64,000 nucleotides of DNA, from positions 1-64,000 of the forward strand of contig NZ_FNCF01000009.1 of assembly GCF_900100695.1 (NCBI RefSeq). Reading direction: 5' to 3'. The translations under genes and the position numbers were made by a program. The first letter of the stretch is position 1; the number at the start of each line of letters is the position of its first letter. This document shows positions 54,122 through 62,721 of the stretch, in pieces. The notes beneath the pieces are model-generated. The model had not been told where the DNA came from. It did not search any database and saw nothing but the letters and a program-made list of their open reading frames with translations. This DNA comes from Klenkia brasiliensis (GTDB lineage Bacteria; Actinomycetota; Actinomycetes; Mycobacteriales; Geodermatophilaceae).

Positions 54122-55211
54122 GGCCCGGACCCCACGGTCCCGGGCCCTCAGCCGGCTGCCCGTCGCCGCCGTGCTGTGCACCGCGGTGCTGGCCGGGCCG
54201 TTCCTGCCGGGCGCCTTCCTCTCCGGCGGCGTGCCGCAGCGCGGCGTGGACACCGCCGCCGCGCAGGAGGGCGCGGCCGCGCTGTACGGCGACCCGCAGC
54301 AGCCCTGCTCGGTGACCGACACCCGGCTGCCCGAGATCTCCGGCCTGGCCGTCGCTGGCAGCACGACGCTGGTCATGAACGACGGCGGGGACGCCGTGAC
54401 CGTCTACGAGCTGGACGCCGGCTGCGCGGTCACCGGCGTCCGGACGGCGCCCGTGGACCCCTACGACCCCGAGGACATGGCCCTGGCCGCCGACGGGACC
54501 GTGTGGCTGGCCGACACCGGCGACAACCGGCTGAGCCGGTCCACCGTGGCGCTCATCGCGCTGGCACCCGACGGCAGCGCCCCGGTGTACCGGCTCAGCT
54601 ACCCGGACGGGCCCCGCGACGCCGAGGCGCTGCTGCTGGCCCCGGACGGCACGCCCTACGTCGTCACCAAGGACGTGCTCGGGCACAGCGAGGTCTACCG
54701 GCCCGCGCAGGCCCTCGACGCGGCGTCCACCGTGCCCCTGACCCGGGTCGCGGACCTGGCCTTCACCCTCACCGGCACCGAGGGCGGTCCGGTCGGCCGA
54801 GCCGGTCAGCTCATGGTGACCGGCGGTGCCGTCAGCCCCGACGGCGCGGCGCTGGTGCTGCGCACCTACACCGACGCCTACGTGTGGCCGCTGGCCGGCT
54901 CCGACGTCCCGGCCGCCCTGGCCGGTCCGCCGACGGTCGTGCCGCTGCCGGCCTCCCCGCAGGGGGAGGCGATCGCCTTCGCCGCCGACGCCCGCAGCCT
55001 GGTGGTGACCGGTGAGGGCCTGCCGGCCGCGGTCACCGTGCTCCCCGCCGTCGGCGCCCTCGCACCGGCCGCGGCCACCGAACCCGCCGACGGTGCGGGC
55101 GCCCCGGCCGCGGCGGACGGGTCGCCCCTGTCGCCGTGGAGCGCCGGTGCCATCGCTGCCATCGCCGCGGCCGTCCTGGTGGCCGGGGTCAGCCGCATCC
55201 GCCGTCGCTGA
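54093..55211 (+). CDS. secreted, membrane-anchored beta-propeller-like protein
   Basis: A 372-aa protein, named only from visible features. An N-terminal signal-like helix (SRLPVAAVLCTAVLAGPFLPG, about residues 20-40) is followed by repeated strands with Asp-rich loops: LPEISGLAVAGST, DPEDMALAADGTVWLADTGD, RDAEALLLAPDGTPYVVTKD, QGEAIAFAADAR. These look like propeller blades (LVIVD/esterase-like). An Ala/Pro linker and a C-terminal helix (AIAAIAAAVLVAGV) with SRIRRR suggest anchoring. GTG 54093 overlaps the PAP2 gene by 29 bp. Function unknown. Confidence 0.75.
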   Translation: MLEDGERLPEARTPRSRALSRLPVAAVLCTAVLAGPFLPGAFLSGGVPQRGVDTAAAQEGAAALYGDPQQPCSVTDTRLPEISGLAVAGSTTLVMNDGGDAVTVYELDAGCAVTGVRTAPVDPYDPEDMALAADGTVWLADTGDNRLSRSTVALIALAPDGSAPVYRLSYPDGPRDAEALLLAPDGTPYVVTKDVLGHSEVYRPAQALDAASTVPLTRVADLAFTLTGTEGGPVGRAGQLMVTGGAVSPDGAALVLRTYTDAYVWPLAGSDVPAALAGPPTVVPLPASPQGEAIAFAADARSLVVTGEGLPAAVTVLPAVGALAPAAATEPADGAGAPAAADGSPLSPWSAGAIAAIAAAVLVAGVSRIRRR

Positions 55212-55229
55212 CCCCGGGCCGGGCGGGGC

Positions 55230-56045
55230 TCAGACCCGCCGCAGGACCGTGACCACCCGGCCGAGCACGGTGGCGTCGTCGCCGGGTATGGGCTCGAAGG
55301 CCGGGTTGTGCGGCAGCAGCCAGACGTGCCCGTCCCGCCGCTTGTAGGTCTTCACGGTGGCCTCGCCGTCGATCATCGCGGCGACGATCTCGCCGTTCTC
55401 GGCCGTGGCCTGCTGGCGGACCACCACCCAGTCGCCGTCGCAGATGGCGGCGTCGACCATCGACTCACCGGTGACCTTGAGCATGAACAGTGTGCCCTCG
55501 CCGACCAGCTCGCGGGGCAGCGGGAACACCTCCTCGACGGCCTGCTCGGCCAGCACCGGACCACCGGCGGCGATCCGGCCGACCAGCGGCACGTAGGTGG
55601 GTGCCGGCACCCGGGGGTCGTCGGTGCCGCTGGCGGCACCGGCCGCGGCCAGGCCGGCGGCCGAGGTGTCGGCCTCGGGGAGCTCGCCGGGCATCCGGAC
55701 GTCGAGGGCCCGCGGCCGGTTGGGGTCGCGGCGCAGCCAGCCCTTCTTCTGCAGCACCGACAGCTGGTGGGCCACCGACGACGCCGAGGACAGCCCGACC
55801 GCCTCGCCGATCTCCCGGACGCTCGGCGGGTAGCCGCGCCGCTCGACGGAGTCGCGGATGACCTCCAGGACCCGGCGCTGCCGCTGGGTGAGCCCGTCGC
55901 CGGCCTCGCCGCGCTCGGGGAACTCCCGCACCGACGCACCGGTGGTGGACGGGGTGGACGTGGTGGTGCCCGTGGCCGCCTTGGCCCGGCTGCGCCGCCC
56001 GCCGCTCCCGGTCGTCCCGCCGGGGGTGTCTCCCGCGCTGGCCAC
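55230..56045 (-). CDS. lexA: SOS repressor LexA
   Basis: A 271-aa LexA. After a Gly/Thr-rich start, the winged helix is at residues of about 52-117 ([36 protein letters not shown]). The cleavage bond is Ala160-Gly161 in RIAAGGP, and the catalytic pair is Ser195 (TGESM) and Lys232 (TVKTY). GTG 56045 is chosen because GGCGAGGAGG lies just upstream. The promoter TTGAAC-N17-TACTGT overlaps a LexA box, so it represses itself. It is divergent from the LysM protein gene, as in mycobacteria. Confidence 0.96.
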   Translation of the reverse strand: MASAGDTPGGTTGSGGRRSRAKAATGTTTSTPSTTGASVREFPERGEAGDGLTQRQRRVLEVIRDSVERRGYPPSVREIGEAVGLSSASSVAHQLSVLQKKGWLRRDPNRPRALDVRMPGELPEADTSAAGLAAAGAASGTDDPRVPAPTYVPLVGRIAAGGPVLAEQAVEEVFPLPRELVGEGTLFMLKVTGESMVDAAICDGDWVVVRQQATAENGEIVAAMIDGEATVKTYKRRDGHVWLLPHNPAFEPIPGDDATVLGRVVTVLRRV

Positions 56046-56134
56046 GTGTCCTCCTCGCCGGCCGCCGTGCGGCGGCCGTCCGGTCCGGGTGGGACGGCGG
56101 GCGGGGTCGCCTGCCGTCCGGGTGATCGACACGG

Positions 56135-56163
56135 ACAGTAACGCCCCGGAGCCGATTGTTCAA
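56135..56163 (-). promoter_or_regulatory. lexA promoter
   Basis: On the minus strand TTGAAC (56163-56158), a 17-bp spacer and TACTGT (56140-56135). The -35 lies inside the LexA box at 56160-56175. Confidence 0.75.
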
Positions 56164-56175
56164 ACACGTGTTCGA
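56160..56175. promoter_or_regulatory. LexA (SOS) box of lexA
   Basis: TCAAACACGTGTTCGA, one mismatch from TCGAAC-N4-GTTCGA. It overlaps the lexA -35 element, which fits autorepression. Confidence 0.88.
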
Positions 56176-56199
56176 AGACCGCGCCGCGTCCCCTCGATT

Positions 56200-56222
56200 T
56201 TGTCGGACCCGTGCGGTAGACA
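56200..56222 (+). promoter_or_regulatory. RecA-NDp/PafBC-type promoter of the LysM gene
   Basis: TTGTCGGAC (56200-56208), exactly 8 nt, then TAGACA (56217-56222). The first seven bases match the TTGTCRG part of the damage-promoter consensus; the last base of the -10 differs (A for T). Confidence 0.65.
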
Positions 56223-56238
56223 TCGCACAGACGTTCGA

Positions 56239-56254
56239 TCGAACAACCGTTCGA
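56239..56254 (+). promoter_or_regulatory. LexA (SOS) box of the LysM gene
   Basis: TCGAACAACCGTTCGA is an exact match to TCGAAC-N4-GTTCGA. It lies just downstream of the PafBC-type promoter of the LysM gene, about 50 bp before the ATG. Confidence 0.9.
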
Positions 56255-56302
56255 GCCGAGAGGGCCCGCCGAGGGTCCGCCGAAGGATGAGGAGCGACCA
56301 CC

Positions 56303-56968
56303 ATGGCCGGCACCGCGACCCCCCTGCCCACCACCTCCATCCGCACCCTCCAGCCCGTCGCCACCAGCCGGGACGCCGGCCGGGCCGCGTCGCGCGCGCA
56401 CCACCCCGCCGGCCGCCGGCTGGCCGCCGTGGAGCCGGTGACGCGGGAGGCGGCGGCGGTGCTGCCGCTGCCGAAGCGTCCGGCGCGGTCCGCCGGCGTG
56501 GGTGCGGTCGTCGTGCCGCTGCGTCCCCAGGACCGGCCGCCGGTGCCGGCCCCCGTCCGCGGCCTGCGCGCGGCGGCCCCCGCCCCGGTGGTCCCCGTCG
56601 GGGTCGCGTCCGGGGACGTCTCGCCGGCGGGGGTGGGTGGGCCGGTACGACTGCGCGTCGATCAGCGCCCGCCGGTCCCCGTGCGGCTGACCCGGCGCGG
56701 CCGCCTGGTGCTGGGCGGGCTGGGCGTGGTCACCGCCGTCGCCGTGGCCGCTCTCGTGGGTCCGGCGCTCTCCGGGTCCTCGGCGGGCCCGGAGCTGGAG
56801 CTCGCGGGCCGCGCGACGGTGACCGTGCACAGCGGCGACACCCTGTGGTCCATCGCGCGCGCCGTCGCACCCGGGTCCGACCCGCGCGAGGTGGTCGACG
56901 CCCTGCAGGACGTCAACGGCATCCAGGGCGCCGACCTGGTGCCCGGCCAGGTGCTGCTGCTGCCCTGA
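56303..56968 (+). CDS. SOS-linked LysM membrane protein (Rv2719c/DivS-like)
   Basis: A 221-aa protein with a long Pro/Ala/Arg-rich cytoplasmic part (1 to about 130), one membrane span (about 134-153) and an extracellular LysM domain (about 171-220, [19 protein letters not shown]). Order lexA, this gene, nrdR equals that of M. tuberculosis Rv2719c and of divS in Corynebacterium, SOS genes that delay cell division. The assignment rests on architecture, place and the perfect LexA box. GATGAGGAG precedes the ATG. Confidence 0.85.
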   Translation: MAGTATPLPTTSIRTLQPVATSRDAGRAASRAHHPAGRRLAAVEPVTREAAAVLPLPKRPARSAGVGAVVVPLRPQDRPPVPAPVRGLRAAAPAPVVPVGVASGDVSPAGVGGPVRLRVDQRPPVPVRLTRRGRLVLGGLGVVTAVAVAALVGPALSGSSAGPELELAGRATVTVHSGDTLWSIARAVAPGSDPREVVDALQDVNGIQGADLVPGQVLLLP

Positions 56969-57134
56969 GCCGGCCTCTCGGGCGGTGCCCGTGCTGGTCC
57001 AGGGCGCGTCAGCGACGGGTGGGACGGCTGGGGTGCAGACGTGCCCAGCGGCTGCCGCCGCCGTCGTCGACATCTGGAAGACGACACGCCGGTTTCGGGT
57101 TGCGTACCAGTAGGGGTGCAGAGCTAGGGTCACC

Positions 57135-57163
57135 ACAACATCTAGTAGTTACAGAGATGTTGT
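57135..57163. promoter_or_regulatory. candidate NrdR-binding inverted repeat
   Basis: ACAACATCT (57135-57143) and AGATGTTGT (57155-57163) form a perfect 9-bp inverted repeat with 11 bp between. The left arm continues into CTAG to give CAACATCTAG, which fits the NrdR box core CWATATNTWG with one change. The stretch is AT-rich in a GC-rich genome and precedes nrdR-nrdJ by about 100 bp. Confidence 0.5.
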
Positions 57164-57264
57164 TCCATCCACAGGCTGTTCCCCAGCTTTCCCCGAGGTC
57201 GTCCACCGGATGTCCCCCGCGGGGTCCACAGGGAACCGTCCCGTTCCCGGGAGGAGACGATCCG

Positions 57265-57819
57265 GTGCGCTGCCCGTTCTGCCACAACCCCGACAGCCGC
57301 GTCGTCGACTCGCGGGAGACCGACGAGGGGGCGACCACCCGCCGCCGTCGGTCCTGCCCCGGCTGCGGCCGGCGGTTCACCACCGTCGAGGAGGCGGTGC
57401 TGGCCGTCGTCAAGCGCAGCGGGGTGACCGAGCCGTTCAACCGGTCCAAGGTCATCGCCGGTGTGCGCCGCGCCTGCCAGGGACGTCCCGTCGACGAGGA
57501 CCAACTCGCCGTGCTCGCGGCCCAGGTCGAGGACGCCGTGCGCTGCACCGGGTCGGCCGAGGTGCCCAGCCACGAGGTCGGGCTGGCCATCCTGCGACCG
57601 CTGCGCGACCTCGACGAGGTGGCCTACCTCCGGTTCGCCAGCGTCTACCGCTCCTTCAGCTCCGCGGCGGACTTCGAGAAGGAGATCGCCGAGATGCGCG
57701 CCAAGCGCGCGTCCGTGGCCGAGATCGCCTCCGCCGACCTGCCGCCGCCGGTGATCCCGCGCGCGGGCGGCAGCGTCTCCGCCGACGCGCCCCCGGGCGC
57801 CACCGACCCGATCGGCTGA
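57265..57819 (+). CDS. nrdR: transcriptional regulator NrdR
   Basis: A 184-aa repressor of ribonucleotide reductase genes. The N-terminal zinc ribbon uses Cys3, Cys6, Cys31 and Cys34 ([24 protein letters not shown]), and an ATP-cone domain follows (about 46-136, [20 protein letters not shown]). The C-terminal tail is longer than usual (about 155 residues is typical). GTG 57265 follows GGGAGGAGA. nrdJ follows after 191 bp, so it probably controls that gene and itself. The 191-bp gap shows no other gene. Confidence 0.96.
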   Translation: MRCPFCHNPDSRVVDSRETDEGATTRRRRSCPGCGRRFTTVEEAVLAVVKRSGVTEPFNRSKVIAGVRRACQGRPVDEDQLAVLAAQVEDAVRCTGSAEVPSHEVGLAILRPLRDLDEVAYLRFASVYRSFSSAADFEKEIAEMRAKRASVAEIASADLPPPVIPRAGGSVSADAPPGATDPIG

Positions 57820-58010
57820 CCGCAGCCGATCGCACGCCCTCCGCGGACTTCCCCGCCGCCGGGGCCCGCCCGGCACCGTCGCCGCGGCCGCCCGCACCAC
57901 CCACGCACCACGCCCTGCACCACGGCACACCCAGCAGCACCGGCGTCACGTCGACGCCACCCGCTCCGACCCACCGGCCGGCGCAGCCACACCGAATCCC
58001 AGGGGGAGTC

Positions 58011-60872
58011 TTGACCGAGACCACCGACCGCATCTCGAACGGGCGCAAGCGCGCCGGCAAGTCCGCCGAGCGCAAGGGCATCACCGTCCAGCGCGTGTTC
58101 ACCACCGCCGGCGTGCACCCCTACGACGAGGTGACCTGGGAGCGCCGGGACGTCGTCATGGTAAACTGGCGCGACGGGTCGATCAACTTCGAGCAGCGGG
58201 GCGTGGAGTTCCCGTCGGAGTGGTCGATCAACGCCACCAACATCGTCACGACCAAGTACTTCCGCGGCGCGGTGGGCACCCCCGCCCGCGAGACCAGCCT
58301 GCGCCAGCTCATCGACCGCGTGGTGCTCACCTACACCCAGGCCGGCCGCGACCACGGCTACTTCGCCACCGAGGGCGACGCCGAGCTGTTCGAGCACGAG
58401 CTGACCTGGATGCTGCTGCACCAGTACTTCAGCTTCAACTCCCCGGTCTGGTTCAACGTCGGCACCGCGTCGCCGCAGCAGGTCAGCGCCTGCTTCATCC
58501 TCGCCGTCGACGACACGATGGACTCGATCCTGAACTGGTACCGCGAGGAGGGCCTGATCTTCAAGGGCGGCTCCGGTGCCGGCCTGAACCTCTCCCGCAT
58601 CCGCTCCTCCAAGGAGCTGCTGTCCTCCGGCGGCACCGCCTCGGGCCCGGTCTCCTTCATGCGCGGCGCCGACGCCTCGGCCGGGACCATCAAGTCCGGC
58701 GGCGCGACCCGCCGGGCCGCGAAGATGGTCGTGCTGGACATCGACCACCCCGACATCGAGGAGTTCGTCGAGACCAAGGCGCGCGAGGAGGACAAGATCC
58801 GCGCGCTGCGCGACGCCGGCTACGACATGGACCTCGGTGGCAAGGACATCACCAGCGTCCAGTACCAGAACGCCAACAACTCCGTCCGCGTCAACGACGA
58901 GTTCATGCGCGCCGTCGAGGAGGGCACCGGCTTCGGCCTGCGCTCGCGCACCGACGGCTCGGTCATCGAGACCGTCGACGCCAAGGACCTGTTCCGCAAG
59001 GTCACCCAGGCCGCGTGGGAGTGCGCCGACCCCGGCATCCAGTACGACGACACGATCAACGACTGGCACACCAACCCCGAGACGGGCCGGATCAACGCGT
59101 CCAACCCCTGCTCGGAGTACATGAGCCTGGACAACAGCTCGTGCAACCTGGCCTCGCTGAACCTCATGAAGTTCCTGCGGGCCGACGGCACCTTCGACGC
59201 GACCTTGTTCACCCGCGCCGTCGAGCTGATCATCACCGCGATGGACATCTCCATCTGCTTCGCCGACTTCCCGACCGAGCCGATCGGCGACACCACTCGC
59301 GCCTACCGTCAGCTGGGCATCGGCTACGCCAACCTCGGTGCGCTGCTCATGGCCACCGGCCACGCCTACGACTCCCGGGGCGGGCAGACCCTGGCTGCGG
59401 CCATCACCTCGCTGATGACCGGCACCGCCTACCGCCGCTCGGCCGAGCTGGCCGGCGTCGTCGGCGCCTACGACGGCTACGCCCGCAACGCCTCGGCCCA
59501 CGCCCGGGTCATGCGCAAGCACGCCGCCGCCAACGACGCCATCCGCCCCGTCGGCGCCGACGACGCCGACGTGCTCAAGGCCGCCACCGCCCAGTGGCAG
59601 GAGTGCCTGGCCGTCGGCGCGACCAACGGCTGGCGCAACGCGCAGGCCTCGGTGCTGGCCCCCACCGGCACCATCGGCTTCATGATGGACTGCGACACGA
59701 CCGGCATCGAGCCGGACTTCTCGCTGGTCAAGTTCAAGAAGCTGGTCGGCGGCGGCTCCATGCAGATCGTCAACCAGACGGTCCCGCGGGCGCTGAAGAG
59801 CCTGGGCTACCAGGACGAGCAGGTCGAGGCCATCGTCGAGTTCATCGCCGAGCACGGCCACGTGGTCGACGCCCCGAGCCTGCGCCCGGAGCACTACGAG
59901 GTCTTCGACTGCGCCATGGGCGAGCGGGCCATCTCCCCGATGGGCCACGTCCGGATGATGGCCGCGGTGCAGCCCTTCATCTCCGGCGCCATCTCCAAGA
60001 CGGTCAACATGCCGGAGACGGCGACCGTCGAGGAGGTCGAGAACATCTACTTCCAGGGCTGGAAGATGGGCATCAAGGCCCTGGCGATCTACCGCGACAA
60101 CTGCAAGGTCGGCCAGCCGCTGTCCGACGGCGGCAAGAAGAAGGACAAGGTCGAGGAGGCCGCGCCGGCCCCCGTCGCCGCCACCCTGGCCCACCCGGTC
60201 CGCAAGCGGCTGCCCAAGAAGCGCACCAGCATGACCACCTCCTTCTCGGTGGCCGGTGCCGAGGGCTACATGACCGCCGGCATGTACGAGGACGGCAGCC
60301 TCGGCGAGGTCTTCCTCAAGCTGGGCAAGCAGGGCTCGACCCTGGCCGGTGTCATGGACGCCTTCTCGATCGGGATCTCGCTGGCGCTGCAGCACGGTGT
60401 GCCGCTGGAGACTTACATCTCCAAGTTCACCAACATGCGCTTCGAGCCGGCCGGCATGACCGACGACCCGGACATCCGGATCGCCCAGTCGGTGATGGAC
60501 TACATCTTCCGTCGCCTGGCGCTGGACCACCTGCCGGTGGAGAAGCGGGCCAACCTCGGCATCTTCACCGCCGAGGAGCGCGCCGCGCAGGTCGCCGGGT
60601 CCTACGGCTCGGCCTCCACCGCGGTCGTCGAGGAGGACGTGGACCTCGAGGCGCTGCGCGGCTCGGCCCCCACCGAGGCGCCCGCCAAGGAGGAGGTGAC
60701 CCCCGCCGGCCCGAAGTCGGTCAAGGAGGCCCACTCCTCGGCCGAGCTGCTGGAGCTGGTGACCGGCACCGCCACCGACGCGCCGCTGTGCATGACCTGC
60801 GGCACGAAGATGCGCCCCGCCGGCAGCTGCTACGTCTGCGAGGGCTGCGGCTCCACCAGCGGCTGCAGCTGA
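58011..60872 (+). CDS. nrdJ: B12-dependent (class II) ribonucleotide reductase NrdJ
   Basis: A 953-aa adenosylcobalamin-dependent reductase that makes deoxyribonucleotides with or without oxygen. The catalytic site motif NPCSEYMSLDNSSCNLASLN is near residue 364. The glycyl-free class II layout, the VLAPTGTIGFMMDCDTTGIE segment, and the C-terminal CMTCGTKMRPAGSCYVCEGC cysteine tail that re-reduces the active site are typical. TTG 58011 is chosen because AGGGGGAG ends 2 nt upstream and homology begins there. No cobalamin riboswitch is seen in the 191-bp leader. Confidence 0.95.
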   Translation: MTETTDRISNGRKRAGKSAERKGITVQRVFTTAGVHPYDEVTWERRDVVMVNWRDGSINFEQRGVEFPSEWSINATNIVTTKYFRGAVGTPARETSLRQLIDRVVLTYTQAGRDHGYFATEGDAELFEHELTWMLLHQYFSFNSPVWFNVGTASPQQVSACFILAVDDTMDSILNWYREEGLIFKGGSGAGLNLSRIRSSKELLSSGGTASGPVSFMRGADASAGTIKSGGATRRAAKMVVLDIDHPDIEEFVETKAREEDKIRALRDAGYDMDLGGKDITSVQYQNANNSVRVNDEFMRAVEEGTGFGLRSRTDGSVIETVDAKDLFRKVTQAAWECADPGIQYDDTINDWHTNPETGRINASNPCSEYMSLDNSSCNLASLNLMKFLRADGTFDATLFTRAVELIITAMDISICFADFPTEPIGDTTRAYRQLGIGYANLGALLMATGHAYDSRGGQTLAAAITSLMTGTAYRRSAELAGVVGAYDGYARNASAHARVMRKHAAANDAIRPVGADDADVLKAATAQWQECLAVGATNGWRNAQASVLAPTGTIGFMMDCDTTGIEPDFSLVKFKKLVGGGSMQIVNQTVPRALKSLGYQDEQVEAIVEFIAEHGHVVDAPSLRPEHYEVFDCAMGERAISPMGHVRMMAAVQPFISGAISKTVNMPETATVEEVENIYFQGWKMGIKALAIYRDNCKVGQPLSDGGKKKDKVEEAAPAPVAATLAHPVRKRLPKKRTSMTTSFSVAGAEGYMTAGMYEDGSLGEVFLKLGKQGSTLAGVMDAFSIGISLALQHGVPLETYISKFTNMRFEPAGMTDDPDIRIAQSVMDYIFRRLALDHLPVEKRANLGIFTAEERAAQVAGSYGSASTAVVEEDVDLEALRGSAPTEAPAKEEVTPAGPKSVKEAHSSAELLELVTGTATDAPLCMTCGTKMRPAGSCYVCEGCGSTSGCS

Positions 60873-60879
60873 TTGGCTA

Positions 60880-60921
60880 GCTGCTGGGACGTTGAAGAAC
60901 CTTGGTCAGCGTCCCAGCAGC
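60880..60921 (+). terminator. hairpin after nrdJ at the edge of the low-GC segment
   Basis: GCTGCTGGGACG (60880-60891) and CGTCCCAGCAGC (60910-60921) form a perfect 12-bp stem with an 18-nt, less GC-rich loop. It lies 8 bp after the nrdJ stop. It probably ends the nrdR-nrdJ transcript. Confidence 0.75.
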
Positions 60922-60960
60922 ACCCCCGCCTCTACCCATACCTCGTCGACTGGGGATCTG

Positions 60961-62442
60961 ATGCCGCCGACCTATATCCAACTCGGTCAGCGTTGGCAGT
61001 TGGGCCGGTCGCTCGGTCGCGGTGGTTATGGTGCGGTCTTTCTAGCAGTCAGTGAAGATGGCACCGAGGCCGCTGCGAAGGTGATTCCGAAGAATCCAGG
61101 CGCATCGAGAGAACTTCTGTTTGCTGATCTGACGGGTCCCGATGGTCAAGTTCGCAACGTCGCTCCCGTAATTGATTCAGGTGAGACCGAAACCTCCTAC
61201 TGGATCGTGATGCCGCTCGCGGTGAGTTCGTTACGCGATCGTATGCAGTCGGACGGTCCGGCATTGTCGTTGCGGGACGTGCTGCATGTCCTTACTGATA
61301 TCGCCGCCGCCCTGGCTGACTTGGATGGTCGAGTCGTTCACCGCGATATCAAGCCGGAGAATGTTCTGTCGATTGCCGGGCACTGGAATCTGGCAGATTT
61401 TGGCATTTCTCGATACGTTGAAGCTGCGACGGCTACCCAAACACATAAATGGTCCGGAACGCCACAGTACTTGGCCCCCGAACGGTGGCGCATGGAGTCC
61501 GCGACGGCCGCCGTTGATGTTTATGCACTGGGTGTCATTGCGTACGAGCTCCTCGCTGGGAGGTTACCGTTCGAGGGGCCGGACTTTCGTGACCAGCACC
61601 TTCACCAAGATCCGCCTGCTCTTCCTGACGTGGCACCGCGTCTGGCGTCCCTCATTGAAGAATGCTTGTTCAAGTCCCCTCAAGCGCGTCCGGCACCGGC
61701 TAACCTGCTGGTGCGACTCCAACGAGTAGTCGACGCCAAATCAACACCAGGTGCCGCGATGCTTGCGGGCGCCTATCAGCAAATAACTGAGCAGCGGCGA
61801 AGCGAAGAGATTGCAGCGTCGCGTGCTCGTTCCGAGAAGGAGCGTCGTGAGCTGTTGGCTGCGGACGCGTCTCGGTCGCTCAATAGAATTTCCGAGACAC
61901 TTTTAGATACGGTCATCGACCTAGCTCCAACGACAGCGGTCGCACGTCGGCCGGACGGTTGGATTGGCGAGTTGGGTAACGTGCAAATTGGTTTCTCGGG
62001 CGCGAGATCCTATGAGCAATCCGATTGGCGCGACAGAAAGCCCGCGATAGACGTAATCTCGTATGCAATAATCACGATTAGGATTCCGGGATCGTCTCGA
62101 AGCTATGAAGGTCGGAGCCATTCCCTCTTCTTCTGTGACGCCGTAGACGAGGGTAGGTATGCGTGGTACGAGACCGCGTTCATGGACACGCCACTGATGC
62201 GAATGCGCATGGAGGGCGGGCAGGATCCTTATTCGCTGCCGCCGAACGAGATCTCCGGTGCAGCCTTATCGAGGGGCATGGCCGACGCTCAGGTTGCTTG
62301 GCCCTTCACCGAACTCCTTCCAGGCGACTTGGATGAATTCGTCGACCGGTGGGTTGGATGGTTCGGCGCCGGGGTGCAGGGACGTCTTTCCCGGCCAGCC
62401 TCCATGCCCGAAGGTCAACCGCAAGGAACATGGCGCCAGTAG
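60961..62442 (+). CDS. soluble Hanks-type serine/threonine protein kinase with unknown C-terminal domain
   Basis: A 493-aa kinase. Catalytic features are complete: glycine loop GRGGYG (19-24), Lys40, HRDIKPEN with Asp129, DFG (146-148) and APE (172-174). Residues of about 270-305 are a charged helix, and about 310-480 form a domain I do not recognise (GWIGELGNVQIGFSGARSYE, SHSLFFCDAVDEGRYAWYET). There is no membrane span or PASTA repeat, unlike PknA/PknB. Base composition is far lower in GC than any neighbour, with A/T-ending codons, so it was probably acquired. ATG 60961 is preferred over a TTG at 60892 that lies in a terminator loop. Confidence 0.85.
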   Translation: MPPTYIQLGQRWQLGRSLGRGGYGAVFLAVSEDGTEAAAKVIPKNPGASRELLFADLTGPDGQVRNVAPVIDSGETETSYWIVMPLAVSSLRDRMQSDGPALSLRDVLHVLTDIAAALADLDGRVVHRDIKPENVLSIAGHWNLADFGISRYVEAATATQTHKWSGTPQYLAPERWRMESATAAVDVYALGVIAYELLAGRLPFEGPDFRDQHLHQDPPALPDVAPRLASLIEECLFKSPQARPAPANLLVRLQRVVDAKSTPGAAMLAGAYQQITEQRRSEEIAASRARSEKERRELLAADASRSLNRISETLLDTVIDLAPTTAVARRPDGWIGELGNVQIGFSGARSYEQSDWRDRKPAIDVISYAIITIRIPGSSRSYEGRSHSLFFCDAVDEGRYAWYETAFMDTPLMRMRMEGGQDPYSLPPNEISGAALSRGMADAQVAWPFTELLPGDLDEFVDRWVGWFGAGVQGRLSRPASMPEGQPQGTWRQ

Positions 62443-62721
62443 GGCTATGTCCCCAGTGTTGTTCAGGGCAAAGGCGTGACCGCCTCTACGAGTGGTTGGA
62501 CACGGCTTACGTTGGAATGTGTATGAGGCTTGATGGGGCGGACGCATTTGTCCGTTGACTGGGTAGACCGGAAGCGAGCAATGTCAGGTGTGTCCTCCAC
62601 CTGGCGGGTCGCCCCCGCCATCTGGCGGGCAGGCTCCGCCGGGTGGCGCTGGGGTGCACGGCCGCCCGGGGCCAGGATGGTGACGGCGGTCACCCGGACC
62701 GCCCCGGTCCGAGGAGACCCC
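62443..62721. other. 279-bp gap: end of the foreign segment and return to GC-rich sequence
   Basis: No convincing gene. GC content stays low to about 62590 and then jumps. I looked for an integrase, transposase end or tRNA-like attachment site and saw none. The GC-rich part holds the inverted repeat at 62597-62646 and then the leader of the alpha/beta hydrolase gene with GAGGAG at 62711. Confidence 0.6.
62597..62646. repeat. nested inverted repeat at the right edge of the low-GC segment
   Basis: CCACCTGGCGG (62597-62607) pairs with CCGCCGGGTGG (62636-62646) with one mismatch. Inside it CCCGCCA-tc-TGGCGGG (62614-62629) is a perfect 7-bp inverted repeat. It may be a terminator for the kinase transcript or a trace of the insertion junction. 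Confidence 0.5.

Noticed and set aside
56502-56690. Short alternative frames inside the LysM gene
   Set aside because: They are Arg/Pro-rich shadow frames without start signals; the LysM frame has a ribosome site and domain homology.
57820-58010. A cobalamin riboswitch before the B12-dependent reductase
   Set aside because: The conserved B12-box (GCCACTG) and the multi-helix core are not present in this 191-bp gap.
60892-60960. A longer kinase starting at TTG 60892
   Set aside because: The extra 23 codons begin in the loop of the nrdJ terminator and have no ribosome site; the kinase domain starts shortly after ATG 60961.
62443-62590. A transposase or integrase remnant, or an attachment site, at the right end of the low-GC segment
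   Set aside because: No recognisable transposase or integrase residues in any frame, no tRNA fragment, and no direct repeat matching the left edge.
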